Assembly: GCA_026003175.1 (NCBI GenBank)
Contig: BPGT01000001.1
Coordinates: 1,216,839 to 1,280,838 of the forward strand
Direction of reading: 5' to 3'
DNA from: Armatimonadota bacterium
GTDB lineage: Bacteria; Armatimonadota; HRBIN16
Length of the DNA: 64,000 nt
Below the pieces are notes generated by a model. That model was not told where the DNA came from and ran no database searches. It saw nothing but the letters and a program-made list of their open reading frames with translations. Both the position numbers and the translations under genes were made by a program. Shown piece by piece: positions 1-7,344 of the stretch. Every line of letters starts with the position of its first letter. The stretch's first letter is position 1.

Positions 1-148
1 GCCGCTGTGCCATCCTCTCGGCAATCTCGGTAGAGGGCGTAATGGGGTATCCTGCGAAGAAGCGACATCCCGCTGCAATGGCTCCCTCCGTACAGGCGTG
101 GTCACCGTGCATGAAGTGTTCACCGGTGAGAACAGCGCGACTTTTCAT
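1..148 (-). CDS. korA: 2-oxoacid:acceptor oxidoreductase subunit alpha, N-terminal fragment (KorA-like)
   Basis: Runs off the left edge of the window; only the first 49 residues are visible. They read MKSRAVLTGEHFMHGD, then CTEGAIAAGCRFFAGYPITPST, the typical N-terminus of the alpha subunit of 2-oxoglutarate/2-oxoacid:ferredoxin oxidoreductases, including the G-Y-P-I-T-P-S-T stretch. The ATG overlaps the TGA of the ferredoxin-like gene upstream (ATGA), so the two are translationally coupled. These enzymes oxidatively decarboxylate 2-oxoacids to acyl-CoA with ferredoxin as electron acceptor. Substrate choice cannot be judged from this fragment; KorA is the usual partner of such a delta subunit. 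Confidence 0.8.
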   Translation of the reverse strand, partial: MKSRAVLTGEHFMHGDHACTEGAIAAGCRFFAGYPITPSTEIAERMAQR

Positions 149-417
149 AGAGAGTCCACCTCCACCGAGAAGATGGCAAATTCGGGGCATATTAACATGC
201 AGAACTGGCAGTTCACACAGGCTTCTTCTTTGCCTGGAGCCACTTCCGGGTAATGGTAGCCTTTGCTGTTGCGCGCAGTGGAGACCCGCAGCACCTCGCG
301 GGGGCAGAAATCAACACACATCCTGCAGCCTTTACAGCGATCAGGAATCAGATACACCTGGCCGCGGGGAACGCGCACCCTGTGTACATCCACGGGTTGC
401 CGTGCGTAGACCTTCAT
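145..417 (-). CDS. korD: 2-oxoacid:ferredoxin oxidoreductase delta subunit, 2x[4Fe-4S] ferredoxin
   Basis: A 90-residue ferredoxin-like protein with two complete 4Fe-4S motifs: CKGCRMCVDFCP and CVNCQFCMLICP. It should carry electrons from the catalytic subunits to ferredoxin in the cytoplasm. A longer reading starts at 456, but ATG at 417 is preferred because GGAGG lies five bases upstream (423-427) and the extra residues look non-conserved. It is followed by korA with an ATGA overlap, the standard korD-A-B-C order. A 14-bp perfect palindrome lies 55 bases upstream of this start and may be the operator. Confidence 0.85.
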   Translation of the reverse strand: MKVYARQPVDVHRVRVPRGQVYLIPDRCKGCRMCVDFCPREVLRVSTARNSKGYHYPEVAPGKEEACVNCQFCMLICPEFAIFSVEVDSL

Positions 418-471
418 ATGCCCCTCCATTGGAGCATCATGCCCGCCTGTGGGCATAGTGATAATCTACCG

Positions 472-485
472 TTGCAACGTTGCAA
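472..485. promoter_or_regulatory. Perfect 14-bp palindrome upstream of the kor operon
   Basis: TTGCAACGTTGCAA is a perfect inverted repeat with a central CG, 55 bases upstream of the preferred korD start. Palindromes with a central CG step are typical operators of LacI-family regulators. The position fits a repressor site for the kor operon, but no regulator gene is adjacent, so the assignment is inference. Confidence 0.4.
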
Positions 486-560
486 ACGCAGTCTGTCCGT
501 TCGCCTGTGGTAATCTTCTGTTGCTTTGTTGCACAGATATAAACAGATATAATGGGAGAT

Positions 561-638
561 TACCTACTTCCTCGCAATGATACCGAATAGTGCATATCAT
601 GTCATTGCGAAGCACGAAGTGCCGAAGCACTCCCCTCC
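561..638. repeat. REP-like inverted repeat, TCATTGCGA family
   Basis: Two facing half-units, CTTCCTCGCAATGATA on the left and TATCATGTCATTGCGAAG on the right, with the following CGAAGTGCCGAAGCACTCCC typical of this dispersed repeat. Related copies lie at 25486-25580 and 31022-31097. All are intergenic. Confidence 0.6.
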
Positions 639-969
639 AATAAGATGTTTGCAACAAAGCCGTCTTTCATTTTATCTCACGGAACCCAGACAGTTACTAT
701 GTCTATTAAGTTTATTGACTTGAATATGTATAGCGATTGTATCTTATTACTTTCTACTATTATTATACCACGCTTTAAATTCACGTCAATAGTACATCGC
801 CGAATTCTTCATATTTTTGTTACTGCGCGGGAGTGTTAAGATAAAGCGGGCATGTGGCTGCAGCTTGCAAATTGCGCTCCCTTCACGGCTCGCAACGGCA
901 CCGCAGGGTAATTGGGGGTGAACAGCAAAATGGGTATCTGTAAAGAGAGCTTTTGTTTTGGAGGAGGCG

Positions 970-2784
970 ATGGAGCCAGCTGTTCACGTCAGCACGATAG
1001 ACTACATCATCATTGTCGCCTATCTGATATTTGCCCTGGTAATAGGTGCGCTGTTGGGTCGGCGTGCGTCCAGAAGTCTGGCGGAGTATTTTGCGGCGGG
1101 GCGCACCCTTCCCTGGTGGCTGGCAGGCACAAGCATGGTTGCCACTACCTTCGCTGCCGATACACCGCTGGCGGTTTCCGGACTGGTACGCACGCAGGGC
1201 GTAGCAGGCAACTGGTTCTGGTGGAACGGTGTGCTTGCTAACATGTTGGGCACGTTTGTGTTTGCTCCCCTCTGGCGACGCAGTAGTGTACTGACCGATC
1301 TCGAGTTCATCCAGCTGCGTTACGACGGGAAGGCAGCGCACTTTCTACGTGGTTTTCGAGTGCTGTACTCCTCTTTGATTTACAATTCCATCGTGATGGG
1401 CTGGGTGATTCTGGGGGCATCCAAGATTGTGCGCGCGACCTTTGGCTGGGATCCGTGGGAGACTCTTGGTGTGCTGATTGTCATCACCTTCGTCTACACG
1501 CTGAGCGCCGGATTATGGGGGGTGGTCATGACCGACCTGCTGCAGTTCATCCTGGCGGTAACGGGGGCGGTATGGCTGGGTATCGCCGCCCTCAATGCGG
1601 TGGGCGGCAGCTCCTCTCTGGTGAGCCAGCTGGCGGAGCGGGGGCTGCTGGAAAGATTGGCTATCGTCCCCACACCTGAAATGCAGGCTCTGTGGGTGGC
1701 TTTCCTGACGTACATGCTGTTGCAGTGGTGGTCGGTAGGGCGCCCTGACGGAGAAGGTTACATCGCCCAGCGCATCCTGTCCACCCGCGACGAAAGGCAC
1801 GCCACACTGGCTTTTCTCTGGTTCGCCTTCGCGCACTATGTGATACGTCCTTGGTGGTGGTTGCTGGTTGGTCTGGCTTCGCTCATCCTCATTCCCGGCG
1901 CCATCTCCAAAGAGCTGGGCGGCGACGAGGGAGCGTATCCGATACTGATGGGCAGGTTATTGCCCGCAGGTGCGCTGGGCATTATGGTCGCCTCACTGCT
2001 GGCAGCGTTTATGAGCACAATGGACACGCAAATGAACTGGGCAGCGAGCTATCTGACCAACGACTTCTATCGTGCCTACATCCGCAAAGACGCTTCCGAT
2101 AGACACTATGTGCTGGTGGGCAGAATCGCCACCGCTTTTATCCTTGCGCTGGGGGTCGGAGTGTCGCTGATTACAGAAGATATCAGTAAGGCGTGGATGT
2201 TGCTGGCGGGGCTGAACGCAGGCGTCGGCACGGTGTCGGTGCTGCGCTGGCTGTGGTGGCGGGTGAGTGCGTGGAGCGAGCTGGGCGCGATGATTACCGC
2301 CCTGCTGGTCAATACCGTGATTTACATACTGGGATGGCAGAAGGTAACGGTACATCTGCTATTTCTGGGCAGCATCGATTTCGCCCATCTTATCGAAACC
2401 GCAGGCTTTCCGTATCGGCTGATGATTATCGTAGGCGTCACTCAGGTAGCGTGGGTAGTCAGCACGTTGCTCACGCAGCCTGTCTCGCGCGAGAAGCTGG
2501 TGGAGTTCTATCGTCGTGTGCGCCCGCCTGGCTGGTGGGGCACTATTCCACAAGAAGCCGGGCTACCGCCATCACGCCTGGGCTGGCGGTGGGTGTATGG
2601 CTGGTTCGGCGGGGTGTTTCTCATCTACGGTGGCTTGTTCGCGCTGGGCGGGCTGCTGCTATGGCAGAAACCCTGGCTGATTGGCGGCAGTGTTGCCTGC
2701 CTGCTGGGCATCGTGGGCGTACGGCTGGGGCTGCGGGCGGTGGCGAGGCAGGAAGTAGAGATGGCAGAAGCTGGGTATTCGTAG
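970..2784 (+). CDS. Sodium:solute symporter family (SSS/SSF) transporter
   Basis: A 604-residue polytopic membrane protein with about 13 hydrophobic segments. It starts with a membrane helix (IDYIIIVAYLIFALVIGALLGRRASRSLAEYFAAGR), followed by the W-W-L-A-G-T-S-M-V-A-T-T-F-A-A-D-T-P stretch that is characteristic of the SSS family (sodium-coupled uptake of sugars, amino acids or other solutes). ATG at 970 is chosen over an upstream TTG at 958 because GGAGGAGG (960-967) directly precedes it. It stands alone, so the substrate cannot be inferred. The family is confident and the substrate unknown. Confidence 0.85.
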   Translation: MEPAVHVSTIDYIIIVAYLIFALVIGALLGRRASRSLAEYFAAGRTLPWWLAGTSMVATTFAADTPLAVSGLVRTQGVAGNWFWWNGVLANMLGTFVFAPLWRRSSVLTDLEFIQLRYDGKAAHFLRGFRVLYSSLIYNSIVMGWVILGASKIVRATFGWDPWETLGVLIVITFVYTLSAGLWGVVMTDLLQFILAVTGAVWLGIAALNAVGGSSSLVSQLAERGLLERLAIVPTPEMQALWVAFLTYMLLQWWSVGRPDGEGYIAQRILSTRDERHATLAFLWFAFAHYVIRPWWWLLVGLASLILIPGAISKELGGDEGAYPILMGRLLPAGALGIMVASLLAAFMSTMDTQMNWAASYLTNDFYRAYIRKDASDRHYVLVGRIATAFILALGVGVSLITEDISKAWMLLAGLNAGVGTVSVLRWLWWRVSAWSELGAMITALLVNTVIYILGWQKVTVHLLFLGSIDFAHLIETAGFPYRLMIIVGVTQVAWVVSTLLTQPVSREKLVEFYRRVRPPGWWGTIPQEAGLPPSRLGWRWVYGWFGGVFLIYGGLFALGGLLLWQKPWLIGGSVACLLGIVGVRLGLRAVARQEVEMAEAGYS

Positions 2785-2793
2785 TCGCACGTC

Positions 2794-3771
2794 CTACCTC
2801 ACCGCCCTGCGCATCTGCTCGAACGCTTCGGGTGGGGCGTCGCCTATCAACACCAGATTCACATCGCCGTCGCGCCATGCCTCTACCCGCGCCGAGAGCG
2901 GAGCCAGCGACTTCAGTAGTGGTGCATCGGCGCGTAGCGGCAGACGTGTCTGAAACAACACAAGAGAGGTCGCTTCATCGGTGTAGTGCAGGCTAACAAG
3001 GGGATATTGCCTCACAATACGCACCCTGACCTCTGCCAGCCTGAACCCTTTGGGCAATACCTGGGGGCGACGGATAGCGAAAGGCACCAGCGGTTGCGCC
3101 TCCTCGATGCTGGCAAACACTCGGGAGGGCGGAAGCACATCCTGCCTCCTGACCTGCGCCGGGAAACGCGGTGTGAATCGTTCTGGGGGTATTACCGCGG
3201 GCAAAGTTAGTCGGACGTATTCCGTGCGCATTCGCACCTCCCCGCGCGGCGCCAGCTCCTCCATGCGTAAGATGACCCCGTACTCGCGGTCAATCCACCA
3301 GCGACGCAACGGTCGCCCCTGTCGAGTTTTCGCCTCTAAAAGCACCGCCTTGCGCCCAGCAATCGGCTCGGCGCCTTTTACCTCCAAAAAAATCTCTCCT
3401 CCCCGCAGGCGCTTCAGCATATCGCGGCGGCGGCGCAACAGGAGTGGCTGGTCGGAAGGCAGCACCTGCACCTTCTTGAGCCGGGGCACGTAGTGGAAGC
3501 GACGCACGCCATCGTCGATGAGCACCTCCCCTCGTCGTATGGGCGGCTGCAGGTACTCCACCCGATAGCGTGTTCCCACTCGCATCACATGCTCCTCCAC
3601 CGGAGGCAGAGGCACCGGCAGGAAGAACTGCGTCACCCGCACGCCTTCCAGTGCAACGGTGCGCTCGGCGCGTTCCACGCGCTCTATCCACTCCAGTGGC
3701 GTCTGCCCCAACGTGGGCAACCAGCAGCCCAGCAGTATCGTGCAAGCTATGGCAAGTAGGACACGCCTCAT
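2794..3771 (-). CDS. RseB/MucB-like sigma-factor regulatory protein
   Basis: A 325-residue exported protein: the N-terminus has a signal peptide (MRRVLLAIACTILLGCWLPTLGQ). Next comes a LolA/RseB-like beta-rich domain (about 25-200) that includes R-Y-R-V-E-Y-L and D-D-G-V-R-R-F-H-Y-V-P motifs, and a C-terminal domain (about 225-325) resembling the second RseB domain. In the RseB family such proteins bind and protect the anti-sigma factor in the periplasm. It is the third gene of the sigma / anti-sigma / RseB operon, and its ATG overlaps the anti-sigma TGA. The cysteine in GCW might be a lipobox, but the context is weak. The role comes mainly from gene order. Confidence 0.65.
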   Translation of the reverse strand: MRRVLLAIACTILLGCWLPTLGQTPLEWIERVERAERTVALEGVRVTQFFLPVPLPPVEEHVMRVGTRYRVEYLQPPIRRGEVLIDDGVRRFHYVPRLKKVQVLPSDQPLLLRRRRDMLKRLRGGEIFLEVKGAEPIAGRKAVLLEAKTRQGRPLRRWWIDREYGVILRMEELAPRGEVRMRTEYVRLTLPAVIPPERFTPRFPAQVRRQDVLPPSRVFASIEEAQPLVPFAIRRPQVLPKGFRLAEVRVRIVRQYPLVSLHYTDEATSLVLFQTRLPLRADAPLLKSLAPLSARVEAWRDGDVNLVLIGDAPPEAFEQMRRAVR

Positions 3772-4256
3772 TGCGACATCGGCTCCAACCGCAGCGTTTT
3801 CATCTGTGCTTCGCGAGCAAGCATCTGCAAGGAGGGATCGCTGAAGCCGTCGTTGGAAGTTGCACCCACGTACTCCTGCACGATAGCTTGAGCGACCGTC
3901 GGTTCCTCAGCAGGCAGCACGGTAACCGCTTCAGGGCGCAAGAGATTCCACCAGAGAGTGATGAGCACTGCGATGGCAGCAGTTGCCGCGAACGATGTCT
4001 GCACGAGCAACCGTGTTAACGAGCGACGGCGCACAGAGGCGCGCGCGTGGTCACGGATGCGGCGTGCGAGATGAGCCGGTGCGTGTTCACGCTCCAGCTG
4101 CGCCACCGCACGCTTCAGCCAGAGCTGCTCTTGCACCGCTTTCGCACAAGCCTCACAGCTGGCGAGATGGCTCTCCAGCTTCTGTGTCATATCAGGCTGG
4201 CAGACACCGTCCACGTACTCCACTATCGTTTGTTCCCATTCCCTGCAGGTTCTCAT
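3768..4256 (-). CDS. Anti-sigma factor with zinc-finger (ZAS-like) N-terminus
   Basis: 162 residues. The N-terminal domain has C-x(n)-H-L-A-S-C-E-A-C (HxxxCxxC at about 29-36), the zinc anti-sigma motif that captures the cognate sigma factor. A single membrane segment follows near residues 85-105 (FAATAAIAVLITLWWNLL) with a short extracytoplasmic tail. It starts three bases after the sigma gene with GGAGAC upstream, and overlaps the RseB-like gene. Expected role: hold the ECF sigma factor inactive at the membrane until an envelope signal releases it. Confidence 0.85.
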   Translation of the reverse strand: MRTCREWEQTIVEYVDGVCQPDMTQKLESHLASCEACAKAVQEQLWLKRAVAQLEREHAPAHLARRIRDHARASVRRRSLTRLLVQTSFAATAAIAVLITLWWNLLRPEAVTVLPAEEPTVAQAIVQEYVGATSNDGFSDPSLQMLAREAQMKTLRLEPMSQ

Positions 4257-4259
4257 CGG

Positions 4260-4856
4260 TCAGTCTCCGTAGATATAGCTTGCCAGCGCGTCCCGAAGCC
4301 GGGCGCGGGCGTGGAACAGGCGCGATTTCACCGTGCCCAGCGGAATACCTAGCGCATGAGCGATTTCCTCGTACGACAACGACTCGATGTCATGTAGCAC
4401 CAGCACCTCACGCATAGCTATCGGCAGGCGGTCGATCGCCTGTTTCAACAAATCGCCCAACTCCTTACGCAGCAGCAGCCGTTCGGGGTCGCTCTGGTGG
4501 TCTGGTATCTCAATCACGCACTCTTCGCCCGAACATTCCTCGCCGTCGGTATGACGCCAGAGGGGAAGCCAGCCCTTTTCGCGCTGGCGCCGACGGTGTA
4601 CATCACGACACAGGTTCGTGGCGATGCGGAACAGCCATGTCTGCAGACTGCTCTCTTCCCGAAAGGTGCGCAATGAATTCAACGCCTTCAGGAACACCTC
4701 TTGCGTGATGTCTTCGGCGTCGGTTTCGTTGTCCACCAGCCGCTTGACGTAGCCGTAGATTTTGTGCTGATAGCGCTCCACGATCTCGTCGAAAGCGGTC
4801 AGGTCGTTTCCTTTACACCGCGCCACCAGCGCGGCATCGGCGTCGCTCAGGCGCAT
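4260..4856 (-). CDS. ECF RNA polymerase sigma factor, RpoE-like
   Basis: 198 residues with sigma-70 region 2 (F-D-E-I-V-E-R-Y then D-A-E-D-I-T-Q-E-V-F-L-K) and region 4 (L-P-I-A-M-R-E-V-L-V-L-H-D-I-E-S-L-S-Y-E-E-I-A, G-T-V-K-S-R-L). It lacks region 3, as ECF sigma factors do. ATG at 4856 has GGAG seven bases upstream; TTG at 4868, behind GGAGGGGG, is a possible alternative. It heads a three-gene operon with its anti-sigma factor and an RseB-like protein. The upstream DNA has an ECF-type promoter (4905-4930), suggesting positive autoregulation. Confidence 0.9.
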   Translation of the reverse strand: MRLSDADAALVARCKGNDLTAFDEIVERYQHKIYGYVKRLVDNETDAEDITQEVFLKALNSLRTFREESSLQTWLFRIATNLCRDVHRRRQREKGWLPLWRHTDGEECSGEECVIEIPDHQSDPERLLLRKELGDLLKQAIDRLPIAMREVLVLHDIESLSYEEIAHALGIPLGTVKSRLFHARARLRDALASYIYGD

Positions 4857-4904
4857 TGCTCGCTCCAATGGAGAAGCCCCCTCCGCTGCTCTCTGTGTAC
4901 ATTA

Positions 4905-4930
4905 TGGACGATTCGCAAGAGGAAAAGTTC
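4905..4930 (-). promoter_or_regulatory. Candidate ECF-type promoter of the sigma operon
   Basis: Read on the minus strand, GAACTT (4925-4930) is separated by 16 bases from TCCA (4905-4908). This matches the RpoE-group pattern GAACTT-N16-TCnnA. It lies about 50 bases upstream of the sigma start, the expected place for autoregulation. Confidence 0.45.
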
Positions 4931-5050
4931 AAAGGTGCGGGCGTTCAGCAGCCGAGCAGGAGATTCACTCTGCGGGTAACTATCTGGTAGGGAAACACTG
5001 CGCCGAAGTCGAAACTGGCTTTAAACATCGAGCGACAGTGAGGGCATCCC

Positions 5051-6112
5051 ATGCAATTGCGAGCGTTTCTCTGCCTGTTGATTCTGGGGAGCGCGGCGAC
5101 GATGGCTCTGCGAGGAGCACAACCGCCTGCTACATCGCCCGGCATCCTGCACGACCCGCGTGAAACGCATCTGGCGAACGTACGGCAGTTAACAGACGGT
5201 GGTGAGAACGCCGAGGCGTACTTCTCGTTTGACGGCAAGAAGATAATCTTCCAGTCCACGCGCCCTCCCTATAAAGCCGACCAGATGTTCACCATGAACG
5301 CCGACGGCTCGGACGTGCGGCTGGTTTCGTCGGGGAAAGGGCGTTGCACCTGCGGTTTCTTCTCGCCCGATGGCAAAAAGATACTGTACAGCAGTACCGA
5401 CTGGTGGTCGGACGAACCGCCGCCGCTACCCGACCGCTCGAAGGGGTATGTGTGGGGATTGTACCCCTATCGCCTGTATGTTGCCAACGCCGACGGTTCC
5501 AACCGCAAAGCGCTTACGGACGGCGAGAGCTACAACGCGGAAGCCTCTTTCTCGCCGGACGGCAAGAAGGTGTTGTTTACCTCCGACCGGGATGGAGATT
5601 TAGACCTCTATGAGATGGACCTGCGTACCGGTAAGGTCAAACGGCTGACAAACGAGCTGGGATACGATGGCGGTGCCTTCTACTCGTGGGATGGGAAGTA
5701 CATCGTGTACCGTGCCTATCACCCGAAAACGCCCGAAGAGATAGCCGATTACAAAGCGTTGCTCAAAGAGCGGGCGATTCGTCCGATGAATCTGGAGGTG
5801 TGGGTAATGCATTCCGACGGCACGGGCAAGCGACAAGTGACCCACCTGGGTGGAGCCAATTTTGCGCCCTTCATGCACCCTGACAACAAGCGCATCATCT
5901 TCTCATCCAACCATCGCGACCCGCGCGGGCGGGAGTTTGACCTGTACATTATCAACGTGGATGGCACAGGGCTGGAGCGAATCACCTACACACCCGAGTT
6001 CGACGGCTTTCCGATGTTCTCGCGCGACGGTAAAAGGCTTATCTTCGCCTCCAATCGTAACAGCAAAACGCGAGGAGAAACCAATATCTTCGTAGCGGAG
6101 TGGAAGGATTGA
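5051..6112 (+). CDS. TolB-like beta-propeller (PD40) exported protein
   Basis: 353 residues. A signal peptide (MQLRAFLCLLILGSAATMALRGAQ) is followed by six propeller repeats of the PD40/TolB type, each with a core such as FSFDGKKIIFQS, FSPDGKKILYSS, FSPDGKKVLFTSDRDG, HPDNKRIIFSSN and FSRDGKRLIFASNRN, and the NADGS or DGTG turns between blades. Such proteins are extracytoplasmic binding or scaffold proteins. It lacks the extra N-terminal domain of canonical TolB, and no Tol-Pal genes are near. GAGG precedes the ATG. The fold is confident; the function is not. Confidence 0.8.
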   Translation: MQLRAFLCLLILGSAATMALRGAQPPATSPGILHDPRETHLANVRQLTDGGENAEAYFSFDGKKIIFQSTRPPYKADQMFTMNADGSDVRLVSSGKGRCTCGFFSPDGKKILYSSTDWWSDEPPPLPDRSKGYVWGLYPYRLYVANADGSNRKALTDGESYNAEASFSPDGKKVLFTSDRDGDLDLYEMDLRTGKVKRLTNELGYDGGAFYSWDGKYIVYRAYHPKTPEEIADYKALLKERAIRPMNLEVWVMHSDGTGKRQVTHLGGANFAPFMHPDNKRIIFSSNHRDPRGREFDLYIINVDGTGLERITYTPEFDGFPMFSRDGKRLIFASNRNSKTRGETNIFVAEWKD

Positions 6113-6139
6113 CCCAGAGCGGTGTGATACGTGGCACCT

Positions 6140-6631
6140 ATGTCTATCACTGTGCGCACGCATAGCGCAGAACAAACGCGCCGACTCGGAGCGACCCTCG
6201 CGCAGGTGTTGCAGCCGGGTGATATTATCTGGCTGCGGGGAGACCTGGGTGCGGGTAAGACCACGCTGGCACAGGGCATCGCGCGCGGGTTGGGCGTAAA
6301 CGAACCGGTGCTCAGCCCTACCTTTACCCTTATCCGTGAGCATCGGGGGCGGTTGCCCTTCTTCCACGCTGACGCCTATCGTCTGGAAGGGGCGGAGCAA
6401 GCAGCAGACCTCGGTCTGCAGGAGTATTTTGAGCGAGGTGGGGTGTTCGCTATCGAGTGGGCGGAACATATTGCCGATGCTCTGCCCGAAGAACGGCTGG
6501 AAGTGCTGCTGGAAGGGGGTGCGGACGAACACCGGCTCATCACGTTGACGGCGTACGGCGAACGCTACAAACAGCGCTGGAAACAGCTGGAGGAGACTCT
6601 TGCGTCTGCTGGCTTTAGAGACAACAGGTGA
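6140..6631 (+). CDS. tsaE: tRNA threonylcarbamoyladenosine biosynthesis ATPase TsaE
   Basis: 163 residues with the Walker A motif GDLGAGKTT at about residues 34-42, the conserved S-P-T-F-T-L-I-R-E segment and H-A-D-A-Y-R-L, then the E-W-A-E motif, all standard for the TsaE (YjeE) family. TsaE works with TsaB and TsaD to make t6A at position 37 of ANN-decoding tRNAs. ATG at 6140 is preferred to GTG at 6131; neither has a strong ribosome-binding site. The next gene, tsaB, overlaps by 32 bases, a common pairing. Confidence 0.92.
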   Translation: MSITVRTHSAEQTRRLGATLAQVLQPGDIIWLRGDLGAGKTTLAQGIARGLGVNEPVLSPTFTLIREHRGRLPFFHADAYRLEGAEQAADLGLQEYFERGGVFAIEWAEHIADALPEERLEVLLEGGADEHRLITLTAYGERYKQRWKQLEETLASAGFRDNR

Positions 6632-7283
6632 CATCTGCAGTATCGCGGCGGTGCAGCACGGCAAACCGTCAGCAGTGCTTACCTTTGCGCATGGGATGCA
6701 GCTTTCCACCCGTCTGATACCGTTTATTGACCATGTGCTGCATACCGCCGGATGGCGGATCGGAGAGGTAGACGCCTTCGCGGTGGGGTTAGGACCGGGC
6801 TCCTTCACCGGCGCACGGGTGGGGGTGATGACCGCCAAGACCTTCGCGCAGGTACACGCCAAGCCAATAGTGGGCGTGTGCAGTTTGGACGTTCTCGCGG
6901 CGGAGTATACTTTCATCCCTCATCAGGTGGTGTGTGCGGTTGTCCCCGCTCGCAAAGGTGAGGTGTATGCCTGTGTGTATGAAGGCGGTTTCGATGTGCC
7001 ACAGCCTCTTTCCGAGCGTGCCGTATACACTCCTCAAAGTCTACACGATATCTTGTTGCCCTTTATCGGTGGGGACATCGTGCTGGTAGGTAGCGTGCCT
7101 GTGGAACTACAGCAGGCTCTGGCGGACTACCCCGTTTGTCTCGCGCCGGTACAGTATCCCCGCGCGGAGACGCTGGGCAGACTGGCTACCGTGCTTCTGG
7201 AACAGGGGCAGCGCGATAACCCGCTGACCCTTGTGCCGATGTACCTGAAGCCGCCTGCCATTACGATGCCCAAGACGACATAG
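6600..7283 (+). CDS. tsaB: tRNA threonylcarbamoyladenosine biosynthesis protein TsaB
   Basis: 227 residues of the ASKHA-fold, non-catalytic partner of TsaD. Visible family signatures are the N-terminal L-A-L-E-T-T-G-D-I-C-S-I-A-A and the later G-L-G-P-G-S-F-T-G-A-R-V-G-V block. It starts with TTG at 6600 behind GGAGGAG, inside the end of tsaE, indicating translational coupling. TsaD and TsaC are not in the window. Product: part of the t6A37 synthesis complex. Confidence 0.92.
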   Translation: MRLLALETTGDICSIAAVQHGKPSAVLTFAHGMQLSTRLIPFIDHVLHTAGWRIGEVDAFAVGLGPGSFTGARVGVMTAKTFAQVHAKPIVGVCSLDVLAAEYTFIPHQVVCAVVPARKGEVYACVYEGGFDVPQPLSERAVYTPQSLHDILLPFIGGDIVLVGSVPVELQQALADYPVCLAPVQYPRAETLGRLATVLLEQGQRDNPLTLVPMYLKPPAITMPKTT

Positions 7284-7312
7284 TTGATTTTTTTGCTCCA
7301 CTCCCATAGAAT
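7284..7312 (+). promoter_or_regulatory. Sigma-70-type promoter of the dockerin-tailed propeller gene
   Basis: TTGATT (7284-7289), a 17-base spacer and TAGAAT (7307-7312), 33 bases upstream of the ATG at 7345, with AAAGGAGG in between. Confidence 0.6.
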
Positions 7313-7344
7313 CGCTGTACAAACACGAAAGGAGGGGCTCAAAT

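Larger units (their letters stand above)
418..969. other. Intergenic region between divergent korD and the SSS symporter
   Basis: About 550 bases with no convincing gene. It holds the korD ribosome-binding site and palindrome (left), a TGTCATTGCGAG-type repeat (561-638) and a markedly AT-rich stretch (about 660-840) that is unlike the flanking coding DNA. A TTGACT at 715-720 could be a -35 box for the symporter but has only a weak -10 partner (TTGTAT, 737-742). Small open frames here have no ribosome-binding site and no protein-like composition. Confidence 0.6.
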
